From contig SVMV01000008.1 of assembly GCA_015067245.1 (NCBI GenBank), positions 1 to 34,941 of the forward strand: a stretch of DNA of 34,941 nucleotides. Reading direction: 5' to 3'. The notes beneath the pieces were generated by a model. It worked only from the letters and a program-made list of their open reading frames with translations. It was not told the DNA's origin and did no database searches. The position numbers and the translations under genes were made by a program. Below, in pieces: positions 25,601 to 33,396 of this stretch (the stretch's first letter is position 1; the number at the start of each line of letters is the position of its first letter). Source of the DNA: Oscillospiraceae bacterium. GTDB taxonomy: Bacteria; Bacillota; Clostridia; Oscillospirales; Ruminococcaceae.

Positions 25601-25633
25601 AAATCGGTTTCTTTAAGCTAAAGAAACCGATTT
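25601..25633 (-). terminator. Terminator of the V-type ATPase operon
   Basis: Perfect 15-bp stem AAATCGGTTTCTTTA / TAAAGAAACCGATTT (25601-25615 and 25619-25633) with a three-base loop. On the minus strand it is followed by seven T. It lies about 70 bases past the K subunit stop codon. Confidence 0.9.
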
Positions 25634-25701
25634 ATAATCAAATATTCATTTTTTTGACATGTCAGATACTGATTTTATCCTTTGATAAACAACAGATCAG
25701 A

Positions 25702-26127
25702 TTATCCAAGAGCAACCATGCTGAAAACAAGTGCAAACAAAGCAACTGTTTCACAAAGACCAACAACAGTGATGTACTGAGAGAAGCCTTTGCCTGTTTC
25801 AGCCAAAGCATCTGCACCTGCAGCACCAGCTTTACCCTGGTATACTGCGGAAAGAGCCATTGCAATGCCAGAAGCAACGCCAAGACCAAGCAAAAATGCT
25901 GGATCTTTTGCAGAAGAGCTCATCTGCTGCATAAGAAGGAAGCCGTAGATTGTCTGTGTAAGAGGTGCACCAGCAAAAACTGTGAGGATAAATGGAGCAG
26001 CTTTATTGCTCATATAACATTTTTTCCAAGCGCCGATAGCAGCCTGACCAGAAATACCAATACCGATTGCAGAACCGATTGCAGCAATACCCATAGAAAT
26101 TGCTGTGCCTAATAATCCAAAATTCAT
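25702..26127 (-). CDS. ntpK: V/A-type ATPase subunit K (rotor ring, Na+-site residues)
   Basis: A 141-residue, four-helix membrane proteolipid formed by two fused hairpins. It builds the rotating ion-carrying ring of the membrane sector. The first hairpin has LTQTIY (56-61) and the second GLCETVALF (123-131), with the ion-binding carboxylate E126. Aligned by eye with Enterococcus hirae NtpK, the Na+ ligands T64, Q65, Y68, Q110 and E139 correspond to T57, Q58, Y61, Q97 and E126, and the 29-residue spacing from Gln to Glu is identical. This points to Na+ as the coupling ion. It is the last gene of the operon, 23 bp after subunit I, with a strong terminator beyond it. Confidence 0.93.
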   Translation of the reverse strand: MNFGLLGTAISMGIAAIGSAIGIGISGQAAIGAWKKCYMSNKAAPFILTVFAGAPLTQTIYGFLLMQQMSSSAKDPAFLLGLGVASGIAMALSAVYQGKAGAAGADALAETGKGFSQYITVVGLCETVALFALVFSMVALG

Positions 26128-26150
26128 AATGATTCTCCTTTGTAATCAAA

Positions 26151-28070
26151 TTATTCTTCAAATGGTTTAAATTTATGACCGCTCCACGACATATTTAAAT
26201 GTGAGGAGAATTCCAGTGTGTTGAGACGGATACCGTGAACGATAACGGAAAGAACGTTAAGTATCATATTGAGACCGTGACCAAACACCAGAAGGATGAT
26301 AGCAATTACCATAAACATGAAATTGCCAAGCAATGGACCTGCAAGTTCGTTTACAGTTGCGGAGATTGCCGCACCTGCAAGACCTACTGCCCAAAGACGG
26401 ATATAAGAAACTATATCAGAAAATACGTTAACTACACCAAGCAATACAGAAACGATATCTTTAACGCTTGCAAGAATAGACTGAACAATATTTCCTGCAT
26501 AGTTTGCAAATACAAAGCTGAGGATAAAACCTACTGCTACAAAAGCAATAGCCACCGTGCCAACAGGAATGCCGCTGATAACAAGACCAAAGCTGAATAC
26601 CTGTGCATTTACAACCAGACTGAGTACTATATAGTAGATACCAATAAGCTGTAAGATAGAACCAACATCACCAAGCATACAAAGAGACTTTCTGTTTCTT
26701 GCAACACCTTTGATGTGTGCAATTACCAGCTGAATAAGAGCCAGTGTAAAGCAGAATATCTGCATATTCTGTGCTGTTGTAAGACCTGCCTGTCCCTGAG
26801 TCCAGAACGGATACCAAATTTTATCTGCGTACACATTGGATATTACAGGGATGGACAATGATTTAAGCCAGTTTGGCAGCTGTTCTGGAGAAAGACCAAA
26901 CCATGTGCAGGTAAGTGTGCCCCAAAGTATAGTTGCCAGCCCAAAAAGGCCTACCAGCAGGAAAGTTGCAGGAACTTCTTTTTTAGCTGTAAGTGATTTT
27001 ACAATCGGTACAGCTGCAACCGCTGTAATAAGCAGACCATAACCGCCATCCCCAAAAATCATTCCGAAGAAGATGAGGATGAAGAACAGGAACCAGCCCG
27101 AAATATCATATTCAAAATATCCAGGCACAGTACCCAAAAAGTCTGTCAATGGATAGATAAGACTTACAAACTTGTTGTTTTTAAGTTTTGTTGGTACATT
27201 ATCTTCTTCTGTAGGGTCTTCAACAAGAAGCCCCCAGGAATTGCTTTCTGCCGCCTGTTTGATACAATCTACATTTTCTGCTTCAATATATCCTGTAAAA
27301 TATGCTACCGAAACATTGTTTTCACCGTCAGATGACAATGTTTCGTCTGACATACCTGTTGCATAAACTTCAAATTCTATTTCTTTTTCGTATGCTTTAA
27401 TAGCATTTTTCATGCTTGCTACATAAGCTGCATAAGAAACTATTTTTTCGTCTATGCCATTAATACAGCTACTGAGACTTTCAACTTTCTGTTTCATCTC
27501 TGCGGTGGACATCTTTGGCAGTTCAAGTCTGTACGTCCTTACGGATTCCAGAACTTCATCTTCGCCTTCAAGACCTGTTTTAATCAACAGACATTTAACA
27601 GAAGTTTTTGTTTCGTCCAATTTAACTGTTTTTACATTTTCGCCCAGAGCTTCGTATTCTGCTTTAGGCATTTCGTAAAGTGAAACATCAACGCCTTTTT
27701 CTGCAAGATATGCAATTTTATCAGGCTCTATGTCTCCCCAGCTTTTAAGCCTTTCAAGTTCAGCATTTAAAGCCAGCTGCTGTGCCTGATAAGCTTTTTT
27801 CTCTTCTGTAAGAGCTGCCACAGTTTCTGCTGCTGCAAAAGCCTGTTCAACAGTTGCATCTTTTGTTTCGGTGATTTTCTTTACTTTTTCTTCTATGCTG
27901 AAAATACTGTTTTCCAGCAAAGTAATCTGTCCTTTAAGCTCTGCAATTCGCTCTCCGCTGCCTTCAGTAATCTGAATGTGCATAAGGCCTAATTTACGGA
28001 GCTTTTTGAGCGTTTCGGATTTTTTGTCGCCCATAATTATGAGTGACACTTTTTTCATAGGTACAATCAT
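26151..28070 (-). CDS. ntpI: V/A-type ATPase subunit I (stator membrane subunit)
   Basis: A 639-residue stator subunit equivalent to eukaryotic subunit a. The N-terminal half (1 to about 320) is cytoplasmic with long coiled coils (about 40-105 and 200-240); it starts MIVPMKKVSLI, as in the family. The C-terminal half has about seven or eight helices. SYIRLWAVGLA contains R558, the conserved arginine that faces the ring carboxylate during ion release, and VHGIRLNTLEF follows near the end. Length is normal (600-660). Its start overlaps the subunit D stop by four bases (ATGA). Confidence 0.95.
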   Translation of the reverse strand: MIVPMKKVSLIIMGDKKSETLKKLRKLGLMHIQITEGSGERIAELKGQITLLENSIFSIEEKVKKITETKDATVEQAFAAAETVAALTEEKKAYQAQQLALNAELERLKSWGDIEPDKIAYLAEKGVDVSLYEMPKAEYEALGENVKTVKLDETKTSVKCLLIKTGLEGEDEVLESVRTYRLELPKMSTAEMKQKVESLSSCINGIDEKIVSYAAYVASMKNAIKAYEKEIEFEVYATGMSDETLSSDGENNVSVAYFTGYIEAENVDCIKQAAESNSWGLLVEDPTEEDNVPTKLKNNKFVSLIYPLTDFLGTVPGYFEYDISGWFLFFILIFFGMIFGDGGYGLLITAVAAVPIVKSLTAKKEVPATFLLVGLFGLATILWGTLTCTWFGLSPEQLPNWLKSLSIPVISNVYADKIWYPFWTQGQAGLTTAQNMQIFCFTLALIQLVIAHIKGVARNRKSLCMLGDVGSILQLIGIYYIVLSLVVNAQVFSFGLVISGIPVGTVAIAFVAVGFILSFVFANYAGNIVQSILASVKDIVSVLLGVVNVFSDIVSYIRLWAVGLAGAAISATVNELAGPLLGNFMFMVIAIILLVFGHGLNMILNVLSVIVHGIRLNTLEFSSHLNMSWSGHKFKPFEE

Positions 28071-28699
28071 AACGAATAAACCTCACTTTCGGAAGCTGTA
28101 GCGTTGCGAATTGCTACCTTGCGTTTTGAAATTTTTGAACGAACAACAGCATTAACCTGCTGGTCCGCCATATAAATAGATATCTTTTTGATATTCTCTT
28201 CTGTCTCAGGTATTTTAACCTTTTCAAACAGGTTAACTCTTTGTGTGGTAGAACGAAGTTCTGCCTCCAAAAGTCTGACCTGTTCATCCAACACTTCTGC
28301 CTCCAGGTCAAGAGACATTGCCTTTTCCATATGGTTTGCGGCTATGTCAACCCAAAGGGGAGTTTCATACAAGTCATAATCTCCTCTGGAAAAATCTGCA
28401 CCTTCATAGGTAGGTATTGCAACACCTGCAATATTACCCATACCTTTGCGAATATTGCTTACTGTGATTATTCCATCAGGAAAAGCTTCTTTTTCACAGA
28501 AAACAGCAATCCAGGAACGAAAACCTTTTTCAAGTTCTTCCTTTTCTGTTCTCACTGCTTTGGCTTTAGCTTCAATTGTGCGGATTTCCGCCTGAAGCTG
28601 CTGTTTTTTAAGTGTCAGAGTAGGCAAATATCTCCGGTACATTTTGAGAGCATCTTTTTGTACCTTTAACTCGTTTTTAGTTAGTTTGATTTTTGCCAA
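28067..28699 (-). CDS. ntpD: V/A-type ATPase subunit D (central rotor shaft)
   Basis: A 210-residue, largely helical protein with long N- and C-terminal coiled-coil segments, the equivalent of the gamma subunit of F-ATPases. It begins MAKIKLTKNELKVQKDALK, and the C-terminal helix carries VRSKISKRKVAIR, both typical of the family. It turns inside the A3B3 head and links it to the K ring. It is 14 bp after subunit B and overlaps subunit I. In other bacteria it pairs with subunit F, for which no gene is seen here. Confidence 0.92.
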   Translation of the reverse strand: MAKIKLTKNELKVQKDALKMYRRYLPTLTLKKQQLQAEIRTIEAKAKAVRTEKEELEKGFRSWIAVFCEKEAFPDGIITVSNIRKGMGNIAGVAIPTYEGADFSRGDYDLYETPLWVDIAANHMEKAMSLDLEAEVLDEQVRLLEAELRSTTQRVNLFEKVKIPETEENIKKISIYMADQQVNAVVRSKISKRKVAIRNATASESEVYSL

Positions 28700-28713
28700 A
28701 ATTCTTGTCCCCC

Positions 28714-30009
28714 TTATTTAGCAGGCCAGAATTCTTCAATAAGGTCTGATTTCAAGCCTGTTTCGTCTTTTTCAAAACATTCTGCCAAAATTTTCCAACC
28801 TAAATCGAGAGAATCTTCAAGTGACATATTAACTGACAGGTCCATGAGTTTGTTTTCAAAAAGTTCACCGTATTTAAGAAGTTTTGTATCCCAGCGGCTC
28901 ATTGCAAAGCCCATGTTTTTCTTTTCTACAGTTTCTTTGTAGGAAGAATACAAACGAATCATACCATCCATAAGTGCTCGGTGGTCTTTACGTGTTTTAC
29001 TGTTTACGTTCTGTTTAAGACGGGAAAGTGAACCAAATGGTTCAATACGGCCGCCTTTAAGATAATACTGACCTTCTGTGATATAACCTGTGTTGTCAGG
29101 TACTGGGTGAGTTACGTCGTCACCAGGCATTGTTGTAACAGCCAGAACTGTAACAGAACCAGAGTTAGCAAAGTCAACAGCTTTTTCGTAACGTGATGCA
29201 AGCTGAGAGTAAAGGTCACCAGGATAACCACGGTTTGATGGAACCTGTTCCTGAGTAATGGCAATTTCTTTCATTGCGTCAGCAAAGTTTGTCATATCTG
29301 TAAGAAGCACCAATACGTCTTTATCCTGCAGAGCAAACTGTTCTGCAACTGCAAGGGACATATCAGGAATCATCATACATTCAACGGTTGGGTCGGATGC
29401 TGTGTGGATAAACATAACTGTTTTGCTTAAAGCACCGCCTTTGGACAACTCATCTTTAAAATAAAGGAAGTCATCGTATTTAAGACCCATACCACCAAGA
29501 ACAATTACGTCTGCTTCTGCCTGCATAGCAATACGTGCAAGAAGCTGGTTGTATGGTTCACCAGAGATGGAGAAGATAGGCAATTTCTGAGAAACAACCA
29601 ATGTGTTAAACATATCAATCATTGGGATGTTTGTTCTCATCATACGGTTTGCCAGAATACGTCTGCTTGGGTTAACGGAAGGACCGCCAATTGGCTGCAT
29701 ATTTTCTGTGAGTACAGGACCGTTGTCTCTTGGTTCGCCTGAACCGTTAAAGATACGGCCAAGAAGGTCTTCACTGAAGGAAACACGCATATCACGGCCC
29801 AAAAAGCGAACTTCGTCACCTGTGGAAACACCTTTACCGCCAGCAAAAACCTGAAGTGAAACAACATCGCCTTCGATTTTGTTAACTTCTGCAAGAGATT
29901 TGCCAAAACGTGTAGTAATCTGAGCCAATTCCTTGTATTTTACATCTTTTGCTTTTACGGTAATAACGTTACCAGTGATAGATTCAATTTTATTATATAC
30001 TTTATTCAT
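28714..30009 (-). CDS. ntpB: V/A-type ATPase subunit B (non-catalytic)
   Basis: A 431-residue non-catalytic subunit of the A3B3 head. The Walker A lysine motif of catalytic subunits is replaced by [14 protein letters not shown], as expected for B. Other family marks are [49 protein letters not shown] and the [21 protein letters not shown] stretch, which forms part of the interface with A. At 431 residues it is slightly shorter than the 455-465 of many homologues, mainly at the C-terminus. It begins two bases after subunit A, so translation is coupled. Confidence 0.96.
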   Translation of the reverse strand: MNKVYNKIESITGNVITVKAKDVKYKELAQITTRFGKSLAEVNKIEGDVVSLQVFAGGKGVSTGDEVRFLGRDMRVSFSEDLLGRIFNGSGEPRDNGPVLTENMQPIGGPSVNPSRRILANRMMRTNIPMIDMFNTLVVSQKLPIFSISGEPYNQLLARIAMQAEADVIVLGGMGLKYDDFLYFKDELSKGGALSKTVMFIHTASDPTVECMMIPDMSLAVAEQFALQDKDVLVLLTDMTNFADAMKEIAITQEQVPSNRGYPGDLYSQLASRYEKAVDFANSGSVTVLAVTTMPGDDVTHPVPDNTGYITEGQYYLKGGRIEPFGSLSRLKQNVNSKTRKDHRALMDGMIRLYSSYKETVEKKNMGFAMSRWDTKLLKYGELFENKLMDLSVNMSLEDSLDLGWKILAECFEKDETGLKSDLIEEFWPAK

Positions 30010-30011
30010 TG

Positions 30012-31781
30012 TTACTCACCACCATTTAATAAAAGCTCTGCTTCACGGCTTAATTTGCCTTTGCCTTCTGCATAAAGTGCGTCAATTTCACCTTCTGCTT
30101 TTTTGAAAGCGTCACTTTCAAATTCTGTATAGTTCCAGTCGATAAATCTCTGGCGCATACGGTTGATAAAGCCACGTGCATCATCTTTGTTGCTCAATTC
30201 ATATTCACTGCCAAGAACTGTTACAAGCTTATCTGTAACATACTGCTGACGTGTTCTGCCGCAGTTTGCTTCAACAAGGTCAAATGAGTTCTGCTGGAGA
30301 TATACAGCGTCAAGCATATCAGATTTAAGATATGTTACATAGTCTGTAAGGCTTGTACCTTCTTCACCAACAACCTTCATCATAGAACCGATATCATAGC
30401 CGTGGTTAAGAACTTTTTTACAGAAACCGATTTTCTTGGAATCTACAACACCTGTGTATTTTGACCAGGAGATAACTGGGTCGATAGCAGGATATTTTCT
30501 TGCATCTGAACGTTCACGGGACAAACCGTGGAATGCACCAACAACCTTAAGGGTTGCCTGTGTTACAGGTTCTTCAAAGTTACCGCCTGCTGGTGAAACT
30601 GTACCGCCGATAGTAACAGAACCTGTGCTGCCGTCAGGAAGACGAACATAGCCAGCTCTTTCATAGAATGCTGCAATGTAAGATTCAAGGTATGCAGGGA
30701 AAGCTTCTTCACCTGGGATTTCTTCAAGTCGTCCAGACATTTCACGCAAAGCCTGTGCCCAACGGGATGTTGAGTCAGCAAGAAGCAAAACGTTAAGGCC
30801 CATCTGACGATAATATTCAGCCATTGTTACAGAAGTGTAAACAGAAGCTTCACGGGAAGCAACAGGCATGGAAGAAGTGTTACAGATGATAATTGTACGT
30901 TCCATAAGAGAACGGCCTGTTTTAGGGTCAATCAGCTCAGGGAATTCTGTAAGTGTTTCAACAACTTCACCTGCACGTTCACCACATGCTGCAATAATAA
31001 CGATATCAACATCGGCATATTTGGAAGTTGTGTGCTGAAGAACTGTTTTGCCTGCACCGAAAGGACCAGGAGTACAGTAAGTACCACCTTTTGCTACCGG
31101 GAAGAAAGAGTCTATAAGACGTACCTTTGTTTCCATTGTTTCAACAGGAGCAAGTCTTTCGCTGTAGCATGTAACTGCACGTTTTACAGGCCATTTGAAG
31201 GACATTGTGAGAGGAATTTCACGTCCACGTTCGTCTGTAACAACTGCAACTGTTTCATTGATTGTGTATTCACCCTTTTCTGCAATGGATTTAACTGTGT
31301 AGGTACCAAGCAGATTGAAAGGAACAAAAATTTTGTGTACAAAAGCTCCTTCAGGAACTGTACCGAAATACTCACCTGCACGAAGAACATCTCCGATATT
31401 GGCTACAGGTGTGAATTCCCATTTTTTCTCGGAATTCAAAGATTCTACATAAACACCGCGTTCAAGGAACCAGCCAGCCTGTTCTGCCAGAAGAGGCAGC
31501 GGATTCTGAAGCCCGTCGTAAACCTGACCCAGAAGACCAGGGCCAAGCTGTGCAGACAGCATATCACCAGTGAATTCTACTTCATCACCGCATTTGATGC
31601 CATCTGTCATTTCATATACCTGAATCTGTGCGATATTTCCGCGAATACGGATAACTTCACTTTTAAGTGATGTGTCGCCAACTTTAACAAAACAAATTTC
31701 GTTCATGGAAACATTGTTTTCAAATTCGACAGACACCAAGTTACCGTTAACGCTTACAACTTTGCCTATATTTGCTGTCAT
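30012..31781 (-). CDS. ntpA: V/A-type ATPase subunit A (catalytic)
   Basis: A 589-residue catalytic subunit that hydrolyses or makes ATP. The P-loop is GPFGAGKT (239-246, K245), preceded by [23 protein letters not shown] carries the catalytic glutamate, and [30 protein letters not shown] is the family signature region. The about 90-residue non-homologous bulge typical of subunit A sits between the N-terminal barrel and the P-loop. Length is normal. The start overlaps the upstream DUF2764-like gene by four bases, and subunit B follows after two bases. Confidence 0.97.
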   Translation of the reverse strand: MTANIGKVVSVNGNLVSVEFENNVSMNEICFVKVGDTSLKSEVIRIRGNIAQIQVYEMTDGIKCGDEVEFTGDMLSAQLGPGLLGQVYDGLQNPLPLLAEQAGWFLERGVYVESLNSEKKWEFTPVANIGDVLRAGEYFGTVPEGAFVHKIFVPFNLLGTYTVKSIAEKGEYTINETVAVVTDERGREIPLTMSFKWPVKRAVTCYSERLAPVETMETKVRLIDSFFPVAKGGTYCTPGPFGAGKTVLQHTTSKYADVDIVIIAACGERAGEVVETLTEFPELIDPKTGRSLMERTIIICNTSSMPVASREASVYTSVTMAEYYRQMGLNVLLLADSTSRWAQALREMSGRLEEIPGEEAFPAYLESYIAAFYERAGYVRLPDGSTGSVTIGGTVSPAGGNFEEPVTQATLKVVGAFHGLSRERSDARKYPAIDPVISWSKYTGVVDSKKIGFCKKVLNHGYDIGSMMKVVGEEGTSLTDYVTYLKSDMLDAVYLQQNSFDLVEANCGRTRQQYVTDKLVTVLGSEYELSNKDDARGFINRMRQRFIDWNYTEFESDAFKKAEGEIDALYAEGKGKLSREAELLLNGGE

Positions 31782-32335
31782 TGAATAGCCTCCAACCTTT
31801 CTCCATTCATAATAGAGTTATAAATATTTTTATATGCGGCTTCGCCTATATCCGCATTAAACTGTCTCATACGTGAAATCAGTTTCAGTTTAAGTCCGTA
31901 ATAGAACACAGCTTCCTTTGAAAAGGTATCCAAAGGTCTGAGGGATTCCAGAAATTCCAGACGATAGCGGTTAAGGAATTTTTCTGCTTCCATAGGACTT
32001 TCAATTTCAATTGCTGTGCGTGCCACTTTAACCAGTTCGGCAGAAAAGTTTTTATTTTCTGTGTCTATGGTTTTTTTCATCTTTTCAGCACGGGCTTTAG
32101 CCAAAGCAAATCGCAAATCTCTCTCACCTTTATTCCATGCTTCAACCAAAGCAGATGTTGATTTTTCATGTTCTTTAGGTGGCGCAAGGGTTAATTTGCT
32201 TATTTCGTTTTGCGCATTTTTAGCTAAAAATCTCTGACACAGCTCCAAAAAACGTTCCTCTGTAATAGGGAGCGCCATATTTTCGCTTACACCATCCAAA
32301 GATGGCAGCTGCGACAAAAAATAATATTCAGCCAT
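31778..32335 (-). CDS. DUF2764-like V-ATPase operon protein (probable subunit C equivalent)
   Basis: A 185-residue helical protein that opens with MAEYYFLSQLPSLDG, the same kind of start (xYYYLxxxLPxL) as the DUF2764 proteins encoded between the E and A genes in Bacteroides, Treponema and Chlamydia ATPase operons. The rest is soluble and helix-rich, with no membrane segment. By position it may replace subunit C, the stator-rotor socket that links the ring to the central shaft, but no such role can be shown from sequence alone. It lies one base after the E gene and overlaps subunit A by four bases, so it is clearly part of the complex's operon. Confidence 0.72.
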   Translation of the reverse strand: MAEYYFLSQLPSLDGVSENMALPITEERFLELCQRFLAKNAQNEISKLTLAPPKEHEKSTSALVEAWNKGERDLRFALAKARAEKMKKTIDTENKNFSAELVKVARTAIEIESPMEAEKFLNRYRLEFLESLRPLDTFSKEAVFYYGLKLKLISRMRQFNADIGEAAYKNIYNSIMNGERLEAIQ

Positions 32336-32336
32336 A

Positions 32337-32945
32337 CTATTTCGCCTCTTTCAGAAGTGCTGTAACTTTAGGGCTGAGATAGTTGGACAACATATCTACA
32401 ACCGCTTCGGCAGAGTAATCATAATAAGCACCGCCATTGTTTGCAGCTATACGGAAACCTCCGTCAAAGTTATCATTTGCTTTAAGTGTAACACCTTTAA
32501 TCATTCTGTCCTTAAGTCCTGCAAGCAAAGTATCTTCAAGAGATTTTAAATCTTCGCTGTTCAGAATAACAGAAACATCTTCGGCATCAGGCTTGCCTGC
32601 CCAAGCTTCTACAGCATTTAATACAAGCTTTGCAAAAGCATCAGATGAGTAAACTGCTGTTACATTTTCAGAAATAATAGCGTTTGCTTCTTTTGTAACG
32701 CTTTCTCTGAAAGAAATAAGCAGATTGCGGCCAGCCTGACGAATAGCATCTTCGCCGGATTTAACCATTCTGTCATTTTCGTTTTTAGCATTGATGAGGA
32801 TTTTCTCTGCTTCTGCTTTTGCATCTGAAACAATTTTTTCAGCTTCTGCCTTTGCAGCTTTAAGCAAAGCTTCTGCCTCTGTTGCAGCAGCATCTACACC
32901 ATCTTTTTTTATCTGATCAATAAGTGCCTGCAATTGTATTTCCAT
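32337..32945 (-). CDS. ntpE: V/A-type ATPase subunit E (peripheral stalk)
   Basis: A 202-residue stalk subunit. Residues 1 to about 90 form a long Ala/Glu/Lys-rich coiled coil (repeats such as AKAEAEKIVSDAKAEAEKI), and the C-terminal half is the globular domain that caps the top of the A3B3 head, including GGFRIAANNGGAYYDYSAEAV. The start at ATG 32945 has AGGAG eight bases upstream. It is the first gene of the operon. Its usual heterodimer partner, subunit G/H, is not encoded nearby. Confidence 0.88.
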   Translation of the reverse strand: MEIQLQALIDQIKKDGVDAAATEAEALLKAAKAEAEKIVSDAKAEAEKILINAKNENDRMVKSGEDAIRQAGRNLLISFRESVTKEANAIISENVTAVYSSDAFAKLVLNAVEAWAGKPDAEDVSVILNSEDLKSLEDTLLAGLKDRMIKGVTLKANDNFDGGFRIAANNGGAYYDYSAEAVVDMLSNYLSPKVTALLKEAK

Positions 32946-33346
32946 AATGCATTCTCCTTTTTTATTAATTACTATTATAATTTCGATTTAAACTATATAT
33001 TCAATATAAAATATATAGCTTTCAAGCGAATTTTTAACCAGTACAATTACTGACAAACTGCATAAAGTTTATTCAGCGCATACTATAAGAATTATAATAC
33101 TATATTTTTAATAATTTTACCATAGTTTTTTGTGAATTTACTAACAAATTTTATGATTTTTTTACAGCATTTTAACCAATAGCCCCTATATCAATAAAAG
33201 GGTTTAGTTATTTTCACTTAATTAATATTCGATTTTATACTATTTATATTTTAACAATACATATATAGTTTAAAATTAAATTAATATTCTTATATATGCA
33301 ACAAAGTACTATCTGATACAATAATATTTAATACTCCCATATACAA
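32946..33346. other. AT-rich 400-base intergenic region upstream of the ATPase operon
   Basis: No convincing coding frame or RNA gene is seen. The region is strongly AT-rich with many TATATA and TTAAA runs. It must hold the ATPase operon promoter, because the upstream gene ends in a terminator. The nearest -10-like box is TATAAT at 32974-32979 on the minus strand, 29 bases before the ATG, with TTGAAT 19 bases further upstream (32999-33004), a poor spacing. Another TATAAT is at 33091-33096, without a clear -35. Confidence 0.4.
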
Positions 33347-33376
33347 AAAAGACTGGCTCAAAAGAGCCAGTCTTTT
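33347..33376 (-). terminator. Terminator after the membrane pyrophosphatase gene
   Basis: Perfect 13-bp stem AAAAGACTGGCTC / GAGCCAGTCTTTT (33347-33359 and 33364-33376) with a four-base loop. On the minus strand the stem runs into six T. It starts about 20 bases past the stop codon. Confidence 0.9.
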
Positions 33377-33396
33377 AAATTTGTATAAATTATATA

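Noticed and set aside
31032..31670. 212-codon open frame on the plus strand
   Set aside because: Antisense to the catalytic ATPase subunit A; its very Cys/Phe-rich translation is not protein-like.
33175..33215. Possible hairpin (CCC ... GGG) in the ATPase upstream region
   Set aside because: Only three or four G-C pairs around a long AT loop; it is no better than chance in this composition.
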